In this document: piece by piece, positions 1 to 6,833 of the stretch | Layout of the letters: each line of letters opens with the position of its first letter | Position numbering within the stretch: position 1 is the stretch's first letter | Source: Ruminococcus sp. CAG:254 | GTDB lineage: Bacteria > Bacillota > Clostridia > Oscillospirales > Ruminococcaceae | Assembly: GCA_000433635.1 (NCBI GenBank) | Contig: HF997955.1 | Coordinates: forward strand, 7,524-19,172 | DNA: 11,649 bases | Reading direction: 5' to 3' | Position numbers and translations under genes: made by a program | The notes under the pieces: model-generated | The model's input: the letters and a program-made list of their open reading frames with translations, nothing else | The model's database searches: none | What the model was told of the DNA's origin: nothing

Positions 1-1316
1 CAGGCTGCGGCAGCAGCAACGGCAGCAACAGCTCCGACACCGCAAACAAAGATGCTTCCTTGGATTACAAGAGCATCGATCTGGAAACGGGAGATTCTAA
101 CCTGAAGGCAGACCTGAAAGTGATCACCCACCGGACAGACTTGATAGACACCACCTTTGAAGAATATGCACAGGAATTTCAAAAGCTGTATCCAAATGTC
201 ACCATCAGCTTTGAAGGCATTACCAACTATGCAGACGATATGACCACACGGCTGACCAGCGGTGACTGGGGCGACATCTGCATGATTCCGACCACTGTCA
301 ACAAGAGTGAATTTGGTACTTATTTTGAACCAATCTGCAATTACGATGATATGAAGGATTCCTACGAATTCCTCGGCGACAAGATGTTTGACGGCAAGGT
401 TTACGGCATTGCCTCCATGGGCAATGCAATGGGCATTGTTTATAATAAGAGTGTCTTTGAAAAAGCTGGCATTTCCGAACTGCCGACTACACCAGATGCA
501 TTCTTGGATGACTTGAAGCAGATTAAAGATAAGACCGATGCCATTCCGTTGTATACCAACTATGCAGCTGGCTGGACACTGACTGCATGGGATTCTTACA
601 TTGGCGGAACAGCAACCGGTGATGCTGATTTCATGAACAACACCATTGTACATCAGGCAAACCCGTTCTCGAAGCGTTCCGATGAAACAGGTCCGTACGC
701 TGTTTATAATACCCTGTATGAAGCAGTTTCTGAGGGCTTGACCGAAGATGACCCGACTACAACCGACTGGGAAGGCTGCAAGAGCCAAATCAACAACGGT
801 AAAATCGGCTGCATGGTTCTGGGCAGCTGGGCAATCATTCAGATGCAGGAAGCTGGCGACCATGCCGATGATATTGGCTATATGCCTTTCCCGATTACCG
901 TGGACGGCAAACAGTACGCAAGTGCCAGTGCAGACTATGCATATGGTATCAATGTAAACTCTACCGCCGATGAAAAGAAAGCATCTGCTGCTTTCATCAA
1001 GTGGCTGACAGAAAAGTCCGGCTATGCATATGACCAGGGCGGTATCCCGATTGTGAAGGGTGAAACCTATCCGGAAACACTGAGTGCATTCACCAATGTT
1101 ACTTTGGTCATGGATAACCCGACACCGACCGGCGAAGAAGACCTGTATGCAAACATCAACAACGGTTCGGAATTGTCCTTGAATTCAGACCCTACCCACG
1201 TTGCAAGAGTCATTGAAAGTGCCATTGACCACAGCGAAACCATGGATGAAATTGCGGACAGCTGGAACGAAGCATGGACTTCCGCACAGGAATCCAACGG
1301 TGTAACACCGCAATAA
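1..1316 (+). CDS. Sugar ABC transporter substrate-binding lipoprotein, 5' partial
   Basis: This is an extracellular solute-binding protein (SBP family 1, CUT1 type) that captures an oligosaccharide outside the membrane and passes it to the two permeases downstream. The frame is open to the left edge and reads Gly-Cys at 3-8, followed by a Ser/Asn/Gly-rich linker. That is the end of a lipobox and the flexible tether of a mature lipoprotein, so the signal peptide lies outside the window. A TTG at 60 in the same frame is not the start. The mature part (about 437 residues from the Cys) has normal family length and shows the usual features: an N-terminal segment ending in YPNVTISFEG, a FNKS-like element (IVYNKSVFEKAG), and AAFIKWLTEKSGYAYDQGG near the C-terminus. 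The first permease begins 22 nt after its stop. The family call is firm. The substrate, mannooligosaccharides, is inferred only from the enzyme genes that follow. Confidence 0.9.
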   Translation, partial: GCGSSNGSNSSDTANKDASLDYKSIDLETGDSNLKADLKVITHRTDLIDTTFEEYAQEFQKLYPNVTISFEGITNYADDMTTRLTSGDWGDICMIPTTVNKSEFGTYFEPICNYDDMKDSYEFLGDKMFDGKVYGIASMGNAMGIVYNKSVFEKAGISELPTTPDAFLDDLKQIKDKTDAIPLYTNYAAGWTLTAWDSYIGGTATGDADFMNNTIVHQANPFSKRSDETGPYAVYNTLYEAVSEGLTEDDPTTTDWEGCKSQINNGKIGCMVLGSWAIIQMQEAGDHADDIGYMPFPITVDGKQYASASADYAYGINVNSTADEKKASAAFIKWLTEKSGYAYDQGGIPIVKGETYPETLSAFTNVTLVMDNPTPTGEEDLYANINNGSELSLNSDPTHVARVIESAIDHSETMDEIADSWNEAWTSAQESNGVTPQ

Positions 1317-1338
1317 CGCACAGAGAGGGGAAATTCAA

Positions 1339-2289
1339 ATGGCTGGTTCTGGAAAAACAGGCAGCACATCACTCCGGAATAAACTGCACAAGATGCAGAC
1401 ACAAAAAGTGATTGTTTCGATTCTGTTCTTATGTGTGCCGTTGCTGCTGTTGTTCACGTTTACCTACCTGCCATTCTTTAAGATGGTACAGTTCAGCTTT
1501 TACGATATGAAATACATCGGGAAACGAACTTGGGTAGGACTTCAAAATTATATCTCCGTATTCACCAGAGAAGATTGTCTGAATGCATTGAAGCTGAGCC
1601 TTTTCTATTTGGTTGGCTCGTTTGTACAAATCGCCATCGCACTGCTATTTGCCAGCATTTTGAGTTTCCCGACAAAAGGCGGAAAATTCTTCCGTGGTGC
1701 ATTGTATTTCCCAAGCCTGATTGGCGGGATTGCCGTGGGCTTTATCTTTAAGTTCTTCTTTACCCATGGATTTGTATTGGACACCCTGCTGACTTGGGTC
1801 GGCATGGATGCGGACAGCCTGCCATTCTGGCTGAAAGATAAGAGCATTAACAACTGGGTTCTGGCAGCAACGTCCATCTGGCGGTACATGGGACAAAACA
1901 TGGTACTGTTCATCGGAGCGATTGCCAGCGTTGATACGACCCAATATGAAGCGGCAGCGATTGACGGAGCAAACGCATGGCAGCGGTTCCGGTATATCAT
2001 TCTGCCATCCATCAAAACGATTGTAACCTTAAACCTGATTTTAGCAGTTTCCGGTGCACTGTCCGCCTTTGAAATGCCTTATGTTATCACAGACGGCGGC
2101 TTCGGAACATCCACCTATTTTGTATTGATGAACAAGATTGCCCATACCAACCAGAAGGTCGGTCTGGCATCTGCAATGGCAGTGGTTCTGCTGGCATTGA
2201 TTCTGCTGGTAACGGCAGTTCAGAAAATTGTCGAACGGCGAATGGATAGCGACACGCCAAGAAGACGGAAACGGAGGGTGCAAAAATGA
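1339..2289 (+). CDS. ABC sugar permease, MalF/UgpA type (CUT1 permease 1)
   Basis: Integral membrane subunit of a carbohydrate ABC importer (binding-protein-dependent permease family). The 316-residue protein has about six hydrophobic segments, near residues 22-45, 82-108, 118-141, 172-196, 228-246 and 274-296. The cytoplasmic EAA loop that docks the ATPase is plain at residues 204-226: Glu-Ala-Ala, then Gly210, then IILPSIK. The basic C-terminal tail (RRRKRR) is cytoplasmic. The ATG at 1339 follows a purine-rich GAGAGGGGAAA ribosome site at 1323-1333. The last bases overlap the next permease gene in an ATGA, so the two are probably translated in a coupled way. Its substrate is inferred from the neighbouring beta-mannan enzymes. 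No ATPase gene is present in the window, so a shared MsmK-like ATPase encoded elsewhere is likely. Confidence 0.92.
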   Translation: MAGSGKTGSTSLRNKLHKMQTQKVIVSILFLCVPLLLLFTFTYLPFFKMVQFSFYDMKYIGKRTWVGLQNYISVFTREDCLNALKLSLFYLVGSFVQIAIALLFASILSFPTKGGKFFRGALYFPSLIGGIAVGFIFKFFFTHGFVLDTLLTWVGMDADSLPFWLKDKSINNWVLAATSIWRYMGQNMVLFIGAIASVDTTQYEAAAIDGANAWQRFRYIILPSIKTIVTLNLILAVSGALSAFEMPYVITDGGFGTSTYFVLMNKIAHTNQKVGLASAMAVVLLALILLVTAVQKIVERRMDSDTPRRRKRRVQK

Positions 2290-3158
2290 GAGCAGCAAGT
2301 AATCCTGTTCGGCTGGGAAAATACAGCCTCGGTAAGATTTTTTTCACCATCTGCAAGTATGTCCTCCTGATTTTTGCCGCATTCTGTGCATTAGTTCCGC
2401 TGGTCAGCTGTGTCATCACTGCTTTTAAAACCAAAGCGGAATACAACAACACCAACGTCATGACCCTGCCGGAAAGCTGGCTGTATTTCGACAACTTTGT
2501 TACCGCATGGAAACAAGCAAACATGGGCAAAGCATTCCTGAACAGCTTTTTGGTTCTGCTCTTCGTTCTGCTGGGCAGCACCCTGTTCTCGGCAATGCTG
2601 GCATATGTGCTGAACCGCTTCCAGTTCCGTGGCAACAAGCTGATTCGCAACTTGTTTATGATTTCCACCCTGATTCCGGGGATTGCCACACAGGTTACGA
2701 TTTACCAGATTATGTATACCCTCGGCTTAGTCAATACGCTTTACGGTTACATCATCCTGATGCTGGGAACGGATGTCATTTCGATTTACATCTTCCTGCA
2801 GTATTTCGACAACCTGCCAAAGACACTGGATGAAGCAGCAATTTTGGACGGCTGCACCTATGTTGGTGTATTCTTTAAGATTCTGCTGCCGCTGCTGAAG
2901 CCGGCAATCGTCACCAGTGCCATCCTGAAGGGTGTTAGCACCTACAACGAATACTACATGGCAAACCTGTACTTACAGGATAAAAAAGCCTTTCCAGTGG
3001 TTTCCACCTCTCTGTTTACCTTTACAGGGCCGATGGGAAGCCAATATAACTACATCTGTGCCGGCGTTTTGATTACCGTCATTCCGATGCTGATTCTGTT
3101 CATCTGCTGTCAGAAGCAGATTTACAGCGGCATGGCACAAGGTGCAGTGAAAGAATAA
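2286..3158 (+). CDS. ABC sugar permease, MalG/AraQ type (CUT1 permease 2)
   Basis: Second membrane subunit of the importer. The 290-residue protein has the MalG-family layout: an N-terminal membrane helix at about 20-46, a periplasm-side stretch with LPESW at 61-65 (as in the family's typical Pro-x-x-hydrophobic element before an 'NF..AW' motif), then five more hydrophobic segments. The EAA loop is at residues 183-206: EAAILDG, then KILLPLLKP. The start codon lies inside the end of the first permease gene (ATGA, 4-nt overlap) and has a GGAGGG ribosome site at 2273-2278. It ends the transporter block. A 268-nt non-coding region with two hairpins separates it from the enzyme operon. The family call is secure; the sugar carried is inferred from context. 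Confidence 0.92.
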   Translation: MRAASNPVRLGKYSLGKIFFTICKYVLLIFAAFCALVPLVSCVITAFKTKAEYNNTNVMTLPESWLYFDNFVTAWKQANMGKAFLNSFLVLLFVLLGSTLFSAMLAYVLNRFQFRGNKLIRNLFMISTLIPGIATQVTIYQIMYTLGLVNTLYGYIILMLGTDVISIYIFLQYFDNLPKTLDEAAILDGCTYVGVFFKILLPLLKPAIVTSAILKGVSTYNEYYMANLYLQDKKAFPVVSTSLFTFTGPMGSQYNYICAGVLITVIPMLILFICCQKQIYSGMAQGAVKE

Positions 3159-3196
3159 TGATTTCCCTCTTTTTCTTTTAACATCCCATCCTGTTT

Positions 3197-3249
3197 CCGC
3201 AGCTTGCAGTTCCTGTTTCTGTTATTTTGTAAGATGCTGCAAGTTGCGG
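3197..3249 (+). repeat. Inverted repeat / RNA hairpin 1 in the leader
   Basis: The arms CCGCAGCTTGCAG (3197-3209) and CTGCAAGTTGCGG (3237-3249) form a 13-bp stem with a single G-U pair (3202 with 3244) and no bulge. The loop is 27 nt and T-rich. It is not followed by T residues, so it is not a simple terminator. The pairing is seen directly; a role as mRNA stabiliser, processing site or regulator-binding element is inference. Confidence 0.7.
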
Positions 3250-3304
3250 CAGGGTGGCCGTTCCAAGATAACAATTGCAAATCGCAGTTTGAAAGTTTAC
3301 TTCG

Positions 3305-3357
3305 GGCTTCTGTTGGAATGCCGTTTTCCTCCTCAAAAGAGCAAGCCAGCAGAAGCC
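3305..3357 (+). repeat. Inverted repeat / RNA hairpin 2 in the leader
   Basis: The arms GGCTTCTGTTGG (3305-3316) and CCAGCAGAAGCC (3346-3357) form a 12-bp stem with one U-G pair (3313 with 3349). The 29-nt loop contains TTTTCCTCCTC, a pyrimidine stretch resembling an anti-Shine-Dalgarno sequence: its CCTCC (3328-3332) is complementary to the GGAGG at 3414-3418 ahead of the next gene. No T tract follows. The stem is read directly; any role in controlling translation is inference. Confidence 0.7.
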
Positions 3358-3413
3358 ATATTTGTCGAACTACTCACTTGAAATTTTAAATATTTTAATT
3401 ACTTGAATACAAT

Positions 3414-3418
3414 GGAGG
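3414..3418 (+). promoter_or_regulatory. Ribosome binding site fixing the start of the first GH130 gene
   Basis: GGAGG lies 8 nt before the ATG at 3427. The same frame is open further upstream from a TTG at 3403, but that codon lies ahead of this ribosome site and would add residues not expected in the family. The ATG at 3427 is therefore taken as the start. Confidence 0.85.
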
Positions 3419-3426
3419 TTTCTATC

Positions 3427-4446
3427 ATGAATCCGATTACTTTAAAAACAGACGTTTTGAACAATCTTCCGTGGCAGGCTCGCCCGACCGACTGCACCGC
3501 ACCGCTCTGGCGGTATCAGGAAAACCCGATTATTCGCCGGAATCCGATTCCGGGGGTTGCCCGTATTTTTAATAGTGCAGTTCTGCCGTATGAGGGAGCT
3601 TATATTGGCGTATTCCGTGGCGAACAGACCAACGGCATTCCGTTCATCTATCTGGGACGCAGCAAGGACGGCATCCACTGGGAATTTGAGCCGGAAAAGA
3701 TTGCATTTGTCGATGAAGCCGGCAAGCCGTTTATGCCGAAATATGCATATGACCCTCGTTTAGTCAAGGTGGAAGATACCTATTATATTATCTGGTGTCA
3801 GGATGCTTACGGTGCAGCCATTGGTATGGCAAAGACCACCGATTTCAAGACCTTTGTTCGGGTCGAAAATCCCTTCTTACCGTTTAACCGGAATGCTGTT
3901 TTGTTCCCACGCAAGGTGGACGGAAAGTTCCTGATGCTGTCCCGTCCGAGCGACAGCGGACACACCCCATTCGGAGATATTTTCCTGAGCGAAAGCAAAG
4001 ATTTGGAATACTGGGGACATCATCGCCATGTTATGGGCAAGAGCGGCAGATGGTGGGAAAATGTAAAAATCGGCGGCGGTGCTGCTCCGATTGAAACCAG
4101 CGAAGGCTGGCTGCTGTTCTACCACGGCGTAACGAATACCTGCAACGGCTTTGTGTATAGCATTGGCGGTGCACTGCTCGATTTGGAAGAACCGTCCAAG
4201 GTGCTGTATCGTTGTTCCGATTTCCTGCTTACACCGGAAATGCCGTATGAAGAAAGCGGATTTGTACCGAATGTTTGCTTCCCGTGTGCAGCTCTTTGCG
4301 ATGCGGAAACCGGACGGATTGCGATTTACTATGGCTGTGCCGATAGCTATGTCGGACTTGCCTTTACGACAGCAGAAACCGTGATTTCCTACATCAAAGA
4401 ACACGATGCTGCAGAAGCAGATGACCGGGAATTGGGCAGAAGATAA
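3427..4446 (+). CDS. GH130 beta-1,4-mannooligosaccharide phosphorylase (RaMP2/TM1225-like)
   Basis: Cytoplasmic glycoside phosphorylase that uses inorganic phosphate to remove the non-reducing mannose of beta-1,4-mannooligosaccharides, giving alpha-mannose-1-phosphate and a shorter chain (the EC 2.4.1.319 type). The 339-residue protein has the GH130 five-bladed propeller pattern with WRY..NPII..NPIPG at residues 28-43 and the catalytic-acid motif YDPR with Asp109. Basic residues of the type that bind phosphate are present: Arg155 and Lys163 around NAVLFPRK, and His233 in FYHG. PSDSGHTPFGDIFLSESKD at 174-192 and TCNGFVYS at 238-245 match the subfamily-2 proteins I recall from Thermotoga and Ruminococcus. 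There is no signal peptide. A short charged C-terminal tail (about residues 327-339) extends past the usual end. It leads the enzyme operon, 36 nt before the epimerase gene. A mannosyl-GlcNAc phosphorylase (BT1033 type) is the main alternative; the neighbours favour mannooligosaccharides. Confidence 0.87.
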   Translation: MNPITLKTDVLNNLPWQARPTDCTAPLWRYQENPIIRRNPIPGVARIFNSAVLPYEGAYIGVFRGEQTNGIPFIYLGRSKDGIHWEFEPEKIAFVDEAGKPFMPKYAYDPRLVKVEDTYYIIWCQDAYGAAIGMAKTTDFKTFVRVENPFLPFNRNAVLFPRKVDGKFLMLSRPSDSGHTPFGDIFLSESKDLEYWGHHRHVMGKSGRWWENVKIGGGAAPIETSEGWLLFYHGVTNTCNGFVYSIGGALLDLEEPSKVLYRCSDFLLTPEMPYEESGFVPNVCFPCAALCDAETGRIAIYYGCADSYVGLAFTTAETVISYIKEHDAAEADDRELGRR

Positions 4447-4482
4447 AACAGCGAAAAAGCAGCAAAAGGGAGTGTTCCAGTC

Positions 4483-5655
4483 ATGAATATTTTATTGGAA
4501 AAAGCCAGACGGATGCTGGAAGAGAATATTATTCCGTTCTGGCAGGGGCTGCGGGATGATGAATATGGCGGCTATATCGGGCATGTGGACTTCTCCATGC
4601 ATTCCGATTGCAAGGCGGAAAAGGGCTGTATTCTGCACAGCCGGATTCTGTGGTTTTTTTCCGAAGCAGCATTGCTGCTGAACCGGATGGATTTGGCAGC
4701 CGATGCCGAACACGTGTACTCGTTCTTCACGCAACATTGCATGGACAGAGAGCAGGGCGGTGTTTACTGGTCGGTCAGCTATGACGGCACACCGATGGAC
4801 ACCACAAAGCATACCTATAATCAGGCATTTGCCCTGTATGCGTTATCTTCTTACTATCGCCTGACCAAGAATCCGAATGCGAAACAGTTAGCTTATCAGT
4901 TATTTGATTTGATTCAGGAAAAGGCATTTGATGGAGCAGGCTATCTGGAGGCGTTCGACCGAAACTGGAAACCAGCCTCGAACGAAAAACTGTCGGAAAA
5001 TGGCGTTATGGCAAGCCGCACGATGAATACCTTGCTGCACGTCTTTGAGGCATACAGCGGCTTTTATCGGGCAACCAAGGACAAACGGGTTGCTGAGGCA
5101 ATGCGTACCATCTTGCAGATTTACCAAGAAAAAGTATTCAATCCGGAACGTAACCGGCAGGAAGTATTCTTTGATTTGGACTACAACAGCCTGATTGATT
5201 TACACAGTTACGGGCATGATATTGAAAGCTCGTGGCTGATTGACGATGGATGCAGCTTGCTGGGCGATGCTGCGTTGAATCAGACCATTTTCGCCATTGA
5301 TGACCGCCTTGCAGAAGGCATTTATCAGACTGCCTACCGGAACCATTCGGTTCTGAATGAATGCGAAAACGGCGTGGACGATGAAACCCGTGTCTGGTGG
5401 GTACAGGCGGAATCGGTGTTAGGGTTCTACCATATGTATGAAAAACATGGGAACTGTCAGTATTTACAGGCGGCACAGGATATTTTTTTCTACATTGAAC
5501 AATATTTTCTGGTATCCGACCACAAGAGCGAATGGTTTTGGGCAGTGGACAAGGACGGAAAGCCGATGCAGAATCTGGATATTGTCAACGGTTGGAAGTG
5601 CCCCTACCACAACGGCAGAATGTGCTTAGAATTGATTCGGAGGAATGGAATATGA
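4483..5655 (+). CDS. Cellobiose/mannobiose 2-epimerase (AGE family)
   Basis: Epimerises the reducing-end sugar of beta-1,4 disaccharides at C2 (EC 5.1.3.11). Here the likely physiological substrate is mannobiose, converted to mannosyl-beta-1,4-glucose for the phosphorylase encoded next. The 390-residue length and (alpha/alpha)6-barrel pattern fit the AGE/CE family, and the protein strongly resembles R. albus cellobiose 2-epimerase as I recall it. Catalytic residues align with an offset of about two: Arg54 in LHSRILWFFS, His245 and Glu248 in HSYGHDIESSW, Glu310 in RVWWVQAE, and His376 in WKCPYHNGRM. Trp251 and Trp305/306 are the expected stacking residues. There is no signal peptide, so it acts in the cytoplasm. 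The ATG at 4483 has an AAAGGGAG site at 4465-4472. The stop overlaps the next start (ATGA). N-acetylglucosamine epimerase is excluded fairly well by these motifs and by context. Confidence 0.93.
   Translation: MNILLEKARRMLEENIIPFWQGLRDDEYGGYIGHVDFSMHSDCKAEKGCILHSRILWFFSEAALLLNRMDLAADAEHVYSFFTQHCMDREQGGVYWSVSYDGTPMDTTKHTYNQAFALYALSSYYRLTKNPNAKQLAYQLFDLIQEKAFDGAGYLEAFDRNWKPASNEKLSENGVMASRTMNTLLHVFEAYSGFYRATKDKRVAEAMRTILQIYQEKVFNPERNRQEVFFDLDYNSLIDLHSYGHDIESSWLIDDGCSLLGDAALNQTIFAIDDRLAEGIYQTAYRNHSVLNECENGVDDETRVWWVQAESVLGFYHMYEKHGNCQYLQAAQDIFFYIEQYFLVSDHKSEWFWAVDKDGKPMQNLDIVNGWKCPYHNGRMCLELIRRNGI
5639..5643 (+). promoter_or_regulatory. Ribosome binding site within the epimerase gene, for the second GH130 gene
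   Basis: GGAGG lies 8 nt before the ATG at 5652, inside the final codons of the epimerase gene. It decides the start: the same frame is open from an ATG at 5532, but that would overlap the epimerase by more than 120 nt and has no comparable site. Confidence 0.85.
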
Positions 5656-6833
5656 TGCAGGAACGATATGAACAGCAGCTGCGGAAGCAGGAAGCCTTGC
5701 TGAACCGAAAGAATGAAAAGACTGATTTCTATAATGGAATCTATGACCGCTGGAAGTATCCGGTACTGACCAGAGAACACGTGCCGCTGTACTGGCGGTA
5801 TGACCTGAATCCGGAAACCAACCCGTATTTCATGGAACGGTTGGGCATTAATGCGGTGTTCAACGCTGGAGCAATTGAACTGGATGGAAAGATTTGTCTG
5901 GTTGCCCGTGTGGAGGGCAGCGACCGGAAGAGTTTCTTTGCCGTTGCAGAGAGCACGACGGGTGTAGACCAGTTTGTCTTTCGGGAAAAGCCGGTACAGC
6001 TGCCGGACTGCGACCCGAAGGAAACCAATGTCTATGATATGCGGTTGACCAAGCACGAAGATGGCTGGATTTATGGCGTATTCTGTTCGGAATCCAGTGC
6101 CAATGACCCGAAAGACTTGTCCGCAGCCGTTGCACAGGCTGGCATTGTCCGGACAAAGGATTTGAATACATGGGAACGGCTGCCGAATCTGATTACCAAG
6201 CAGAGTCCGCAGCAGCGGAATGTTTGCCTGCTCCCGAAGTTTGTCGATGGAAAGTATGCGTTCTATACTCGCCCGATGGATGGCTTTATTGATACGGGTT
6301 CTGGTGGCGGAATCGGTTATGGACTGGTGGATGACATTCTGCACCCCGTCATTGAAACCGAAAAAATGACCAGTATGCGGAAGTATCACACCATTACTGA
6401 GGCGAAGAACGGCAGCGGTGCAACCCCGATTGCAACAGAAAAGGGCTGGCTGCACATTGCCCACGGTGTTCGGAATACCGCAGCCGGATTGCGGTACGTG
6501 ATTTATATATTTGTCACCGATTTGGAAGACCCGTCCCGTGTGATTGCAGAACCGTCCGGTTATCTGATTGCACCGTTCGGAGCAGAACGGGTCGGCGATG
6601 TTTCCAACGTGGTATTCACGAATGGGGCAGTGGTACGGGAAGACGGCACGGTTTATATTTACTATGCGTCTGCGGATACACGGTTGCACGTTGCCACTTC
6701 TACCATTGACCAGCTGCTCGATTATGCATTCCATACTCCGACCGATCCGCTTCGCAGTGTCGATTGTGTCAAGCAGCGGTGCGAACTGATTGACCGGAAT
6801 CTTGCATTTTTGCAGAAGGAGCAGGGAAAATGA
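5652..6833 (+). CDS. GH130 4-O-beta-D-mannosyl-D-glucose phosphorylase (RaMP1/BfMGP-like)
   Basis: Phosphorolyses mannosyl-beta-1,4-glucose to alpha-mannose-1-phosphate and glucose in the cytoplasm (EC 2.4.1.281), the step after the epimerase. The 393-residue protein is longer than the first GH130 enzyme because of the N-terminal helix typical of subfamily 1 (residues 1-25), followed by YDRWKYPVLT and PLYWRYDLN. The catalytic acid is Asp129 in NVYDMRL, which matches the Asp131 region of Bacteroides fragilis MGP. Basic residues suited to phosphate binding are Arg189 in QRNVCLLPK, Lys196 and His271 in HIAHG. GSGGGIGYG at 216-224 and YHTITEAKNGSGATPI at 245-260 are further subfamily-1 marks. It overlaps the epimerase gene and the esterase gene by 4 nt at each end, so coupled translation is likely. 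The two GH130 genes belong to different subfamilies and are not a recent duplication. Confidence 0.92.
   Translation: MMQERYEQQLRKQEALLNRKNEKTDFYNGIYDRWKYPVLTREHVPLYWRYDLNPETNPYFMERLGINAVFNAGAIELDGKICLVARVEGSDRKSFFAVAESTTGVDQFVFREKPVQLPDCDPKETNVYDMRLTKHEDGWIYGVFCSESSANDPKDLSAAVAQAGIVRTKDLNTWERLPNLITKQSPQQRNVCLLPKFVDGKYAFYTRPMDGFIDTGSGGGIGYGLVDDILHPVIETEKMTSMRKYHTITEAKNGSGATPIATEKGWLHIAHGVRNTAAGLRYVIYIFVTDLEDPSRVIAEPSGYLIAPFGAERVGDVSNVVFTNGAVVREDGTVYIYYASADTRLHVATSTIDQLLDYAFHTPTDPLRSVDCVKQRCELIDRNLAFLQKEQGK

Larger units (their letters stand above)
3159..3426 (+). other. Intergenic leader between transporter and enzyme operon
   Basis: This stretch holds no convincing gene. A 61-codon open frame at 3204-3389 has no ribosome site and overlaps both hairpin arms, so I do not accept it. 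The stretch contains a T-rich run just after the permease stop, a 9-bp direct repeat TCCTGTTTC (3189-3197 and 3211-3219), two long imperfect inverted repeats (annotated separately), and an AT-rich segment at 3376-3413. That segment carries the 7-bp direct repeat ACTTGAA (3376-3382 and 3401-3407), 25 bp apart. I see no hairpin followed by a T tract, so no intrinsic terminator, and no promoter with good spacing. Enzyme-gene transcription may therefore start here from a poor-consensus promoter or read through from the transporter genes. Confidence 0.6.

Noticed and set aside
3265..3280. AAGATAACAATTGCAA resembling half of the lac operator
   Set aside because: The likeness is to one half only, with no symmetrical partner, and AT-rich sequence makes such matches common.
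3204..3389. A 61-codon + strand open frame in the intergenic leader
   Set aside because: It has no ribosome site and spans both hairpins. Its composition looks like translated non-coding DNA.
3378..3413. TTGAAA (3378-3383) and TACAAT (3408-3413) as a promoter for the enzyme operon
   Set aside because: The gap between the hexamers is 24 bp, far from the usual 16-18, and the second hexamer touches the ribosome site.
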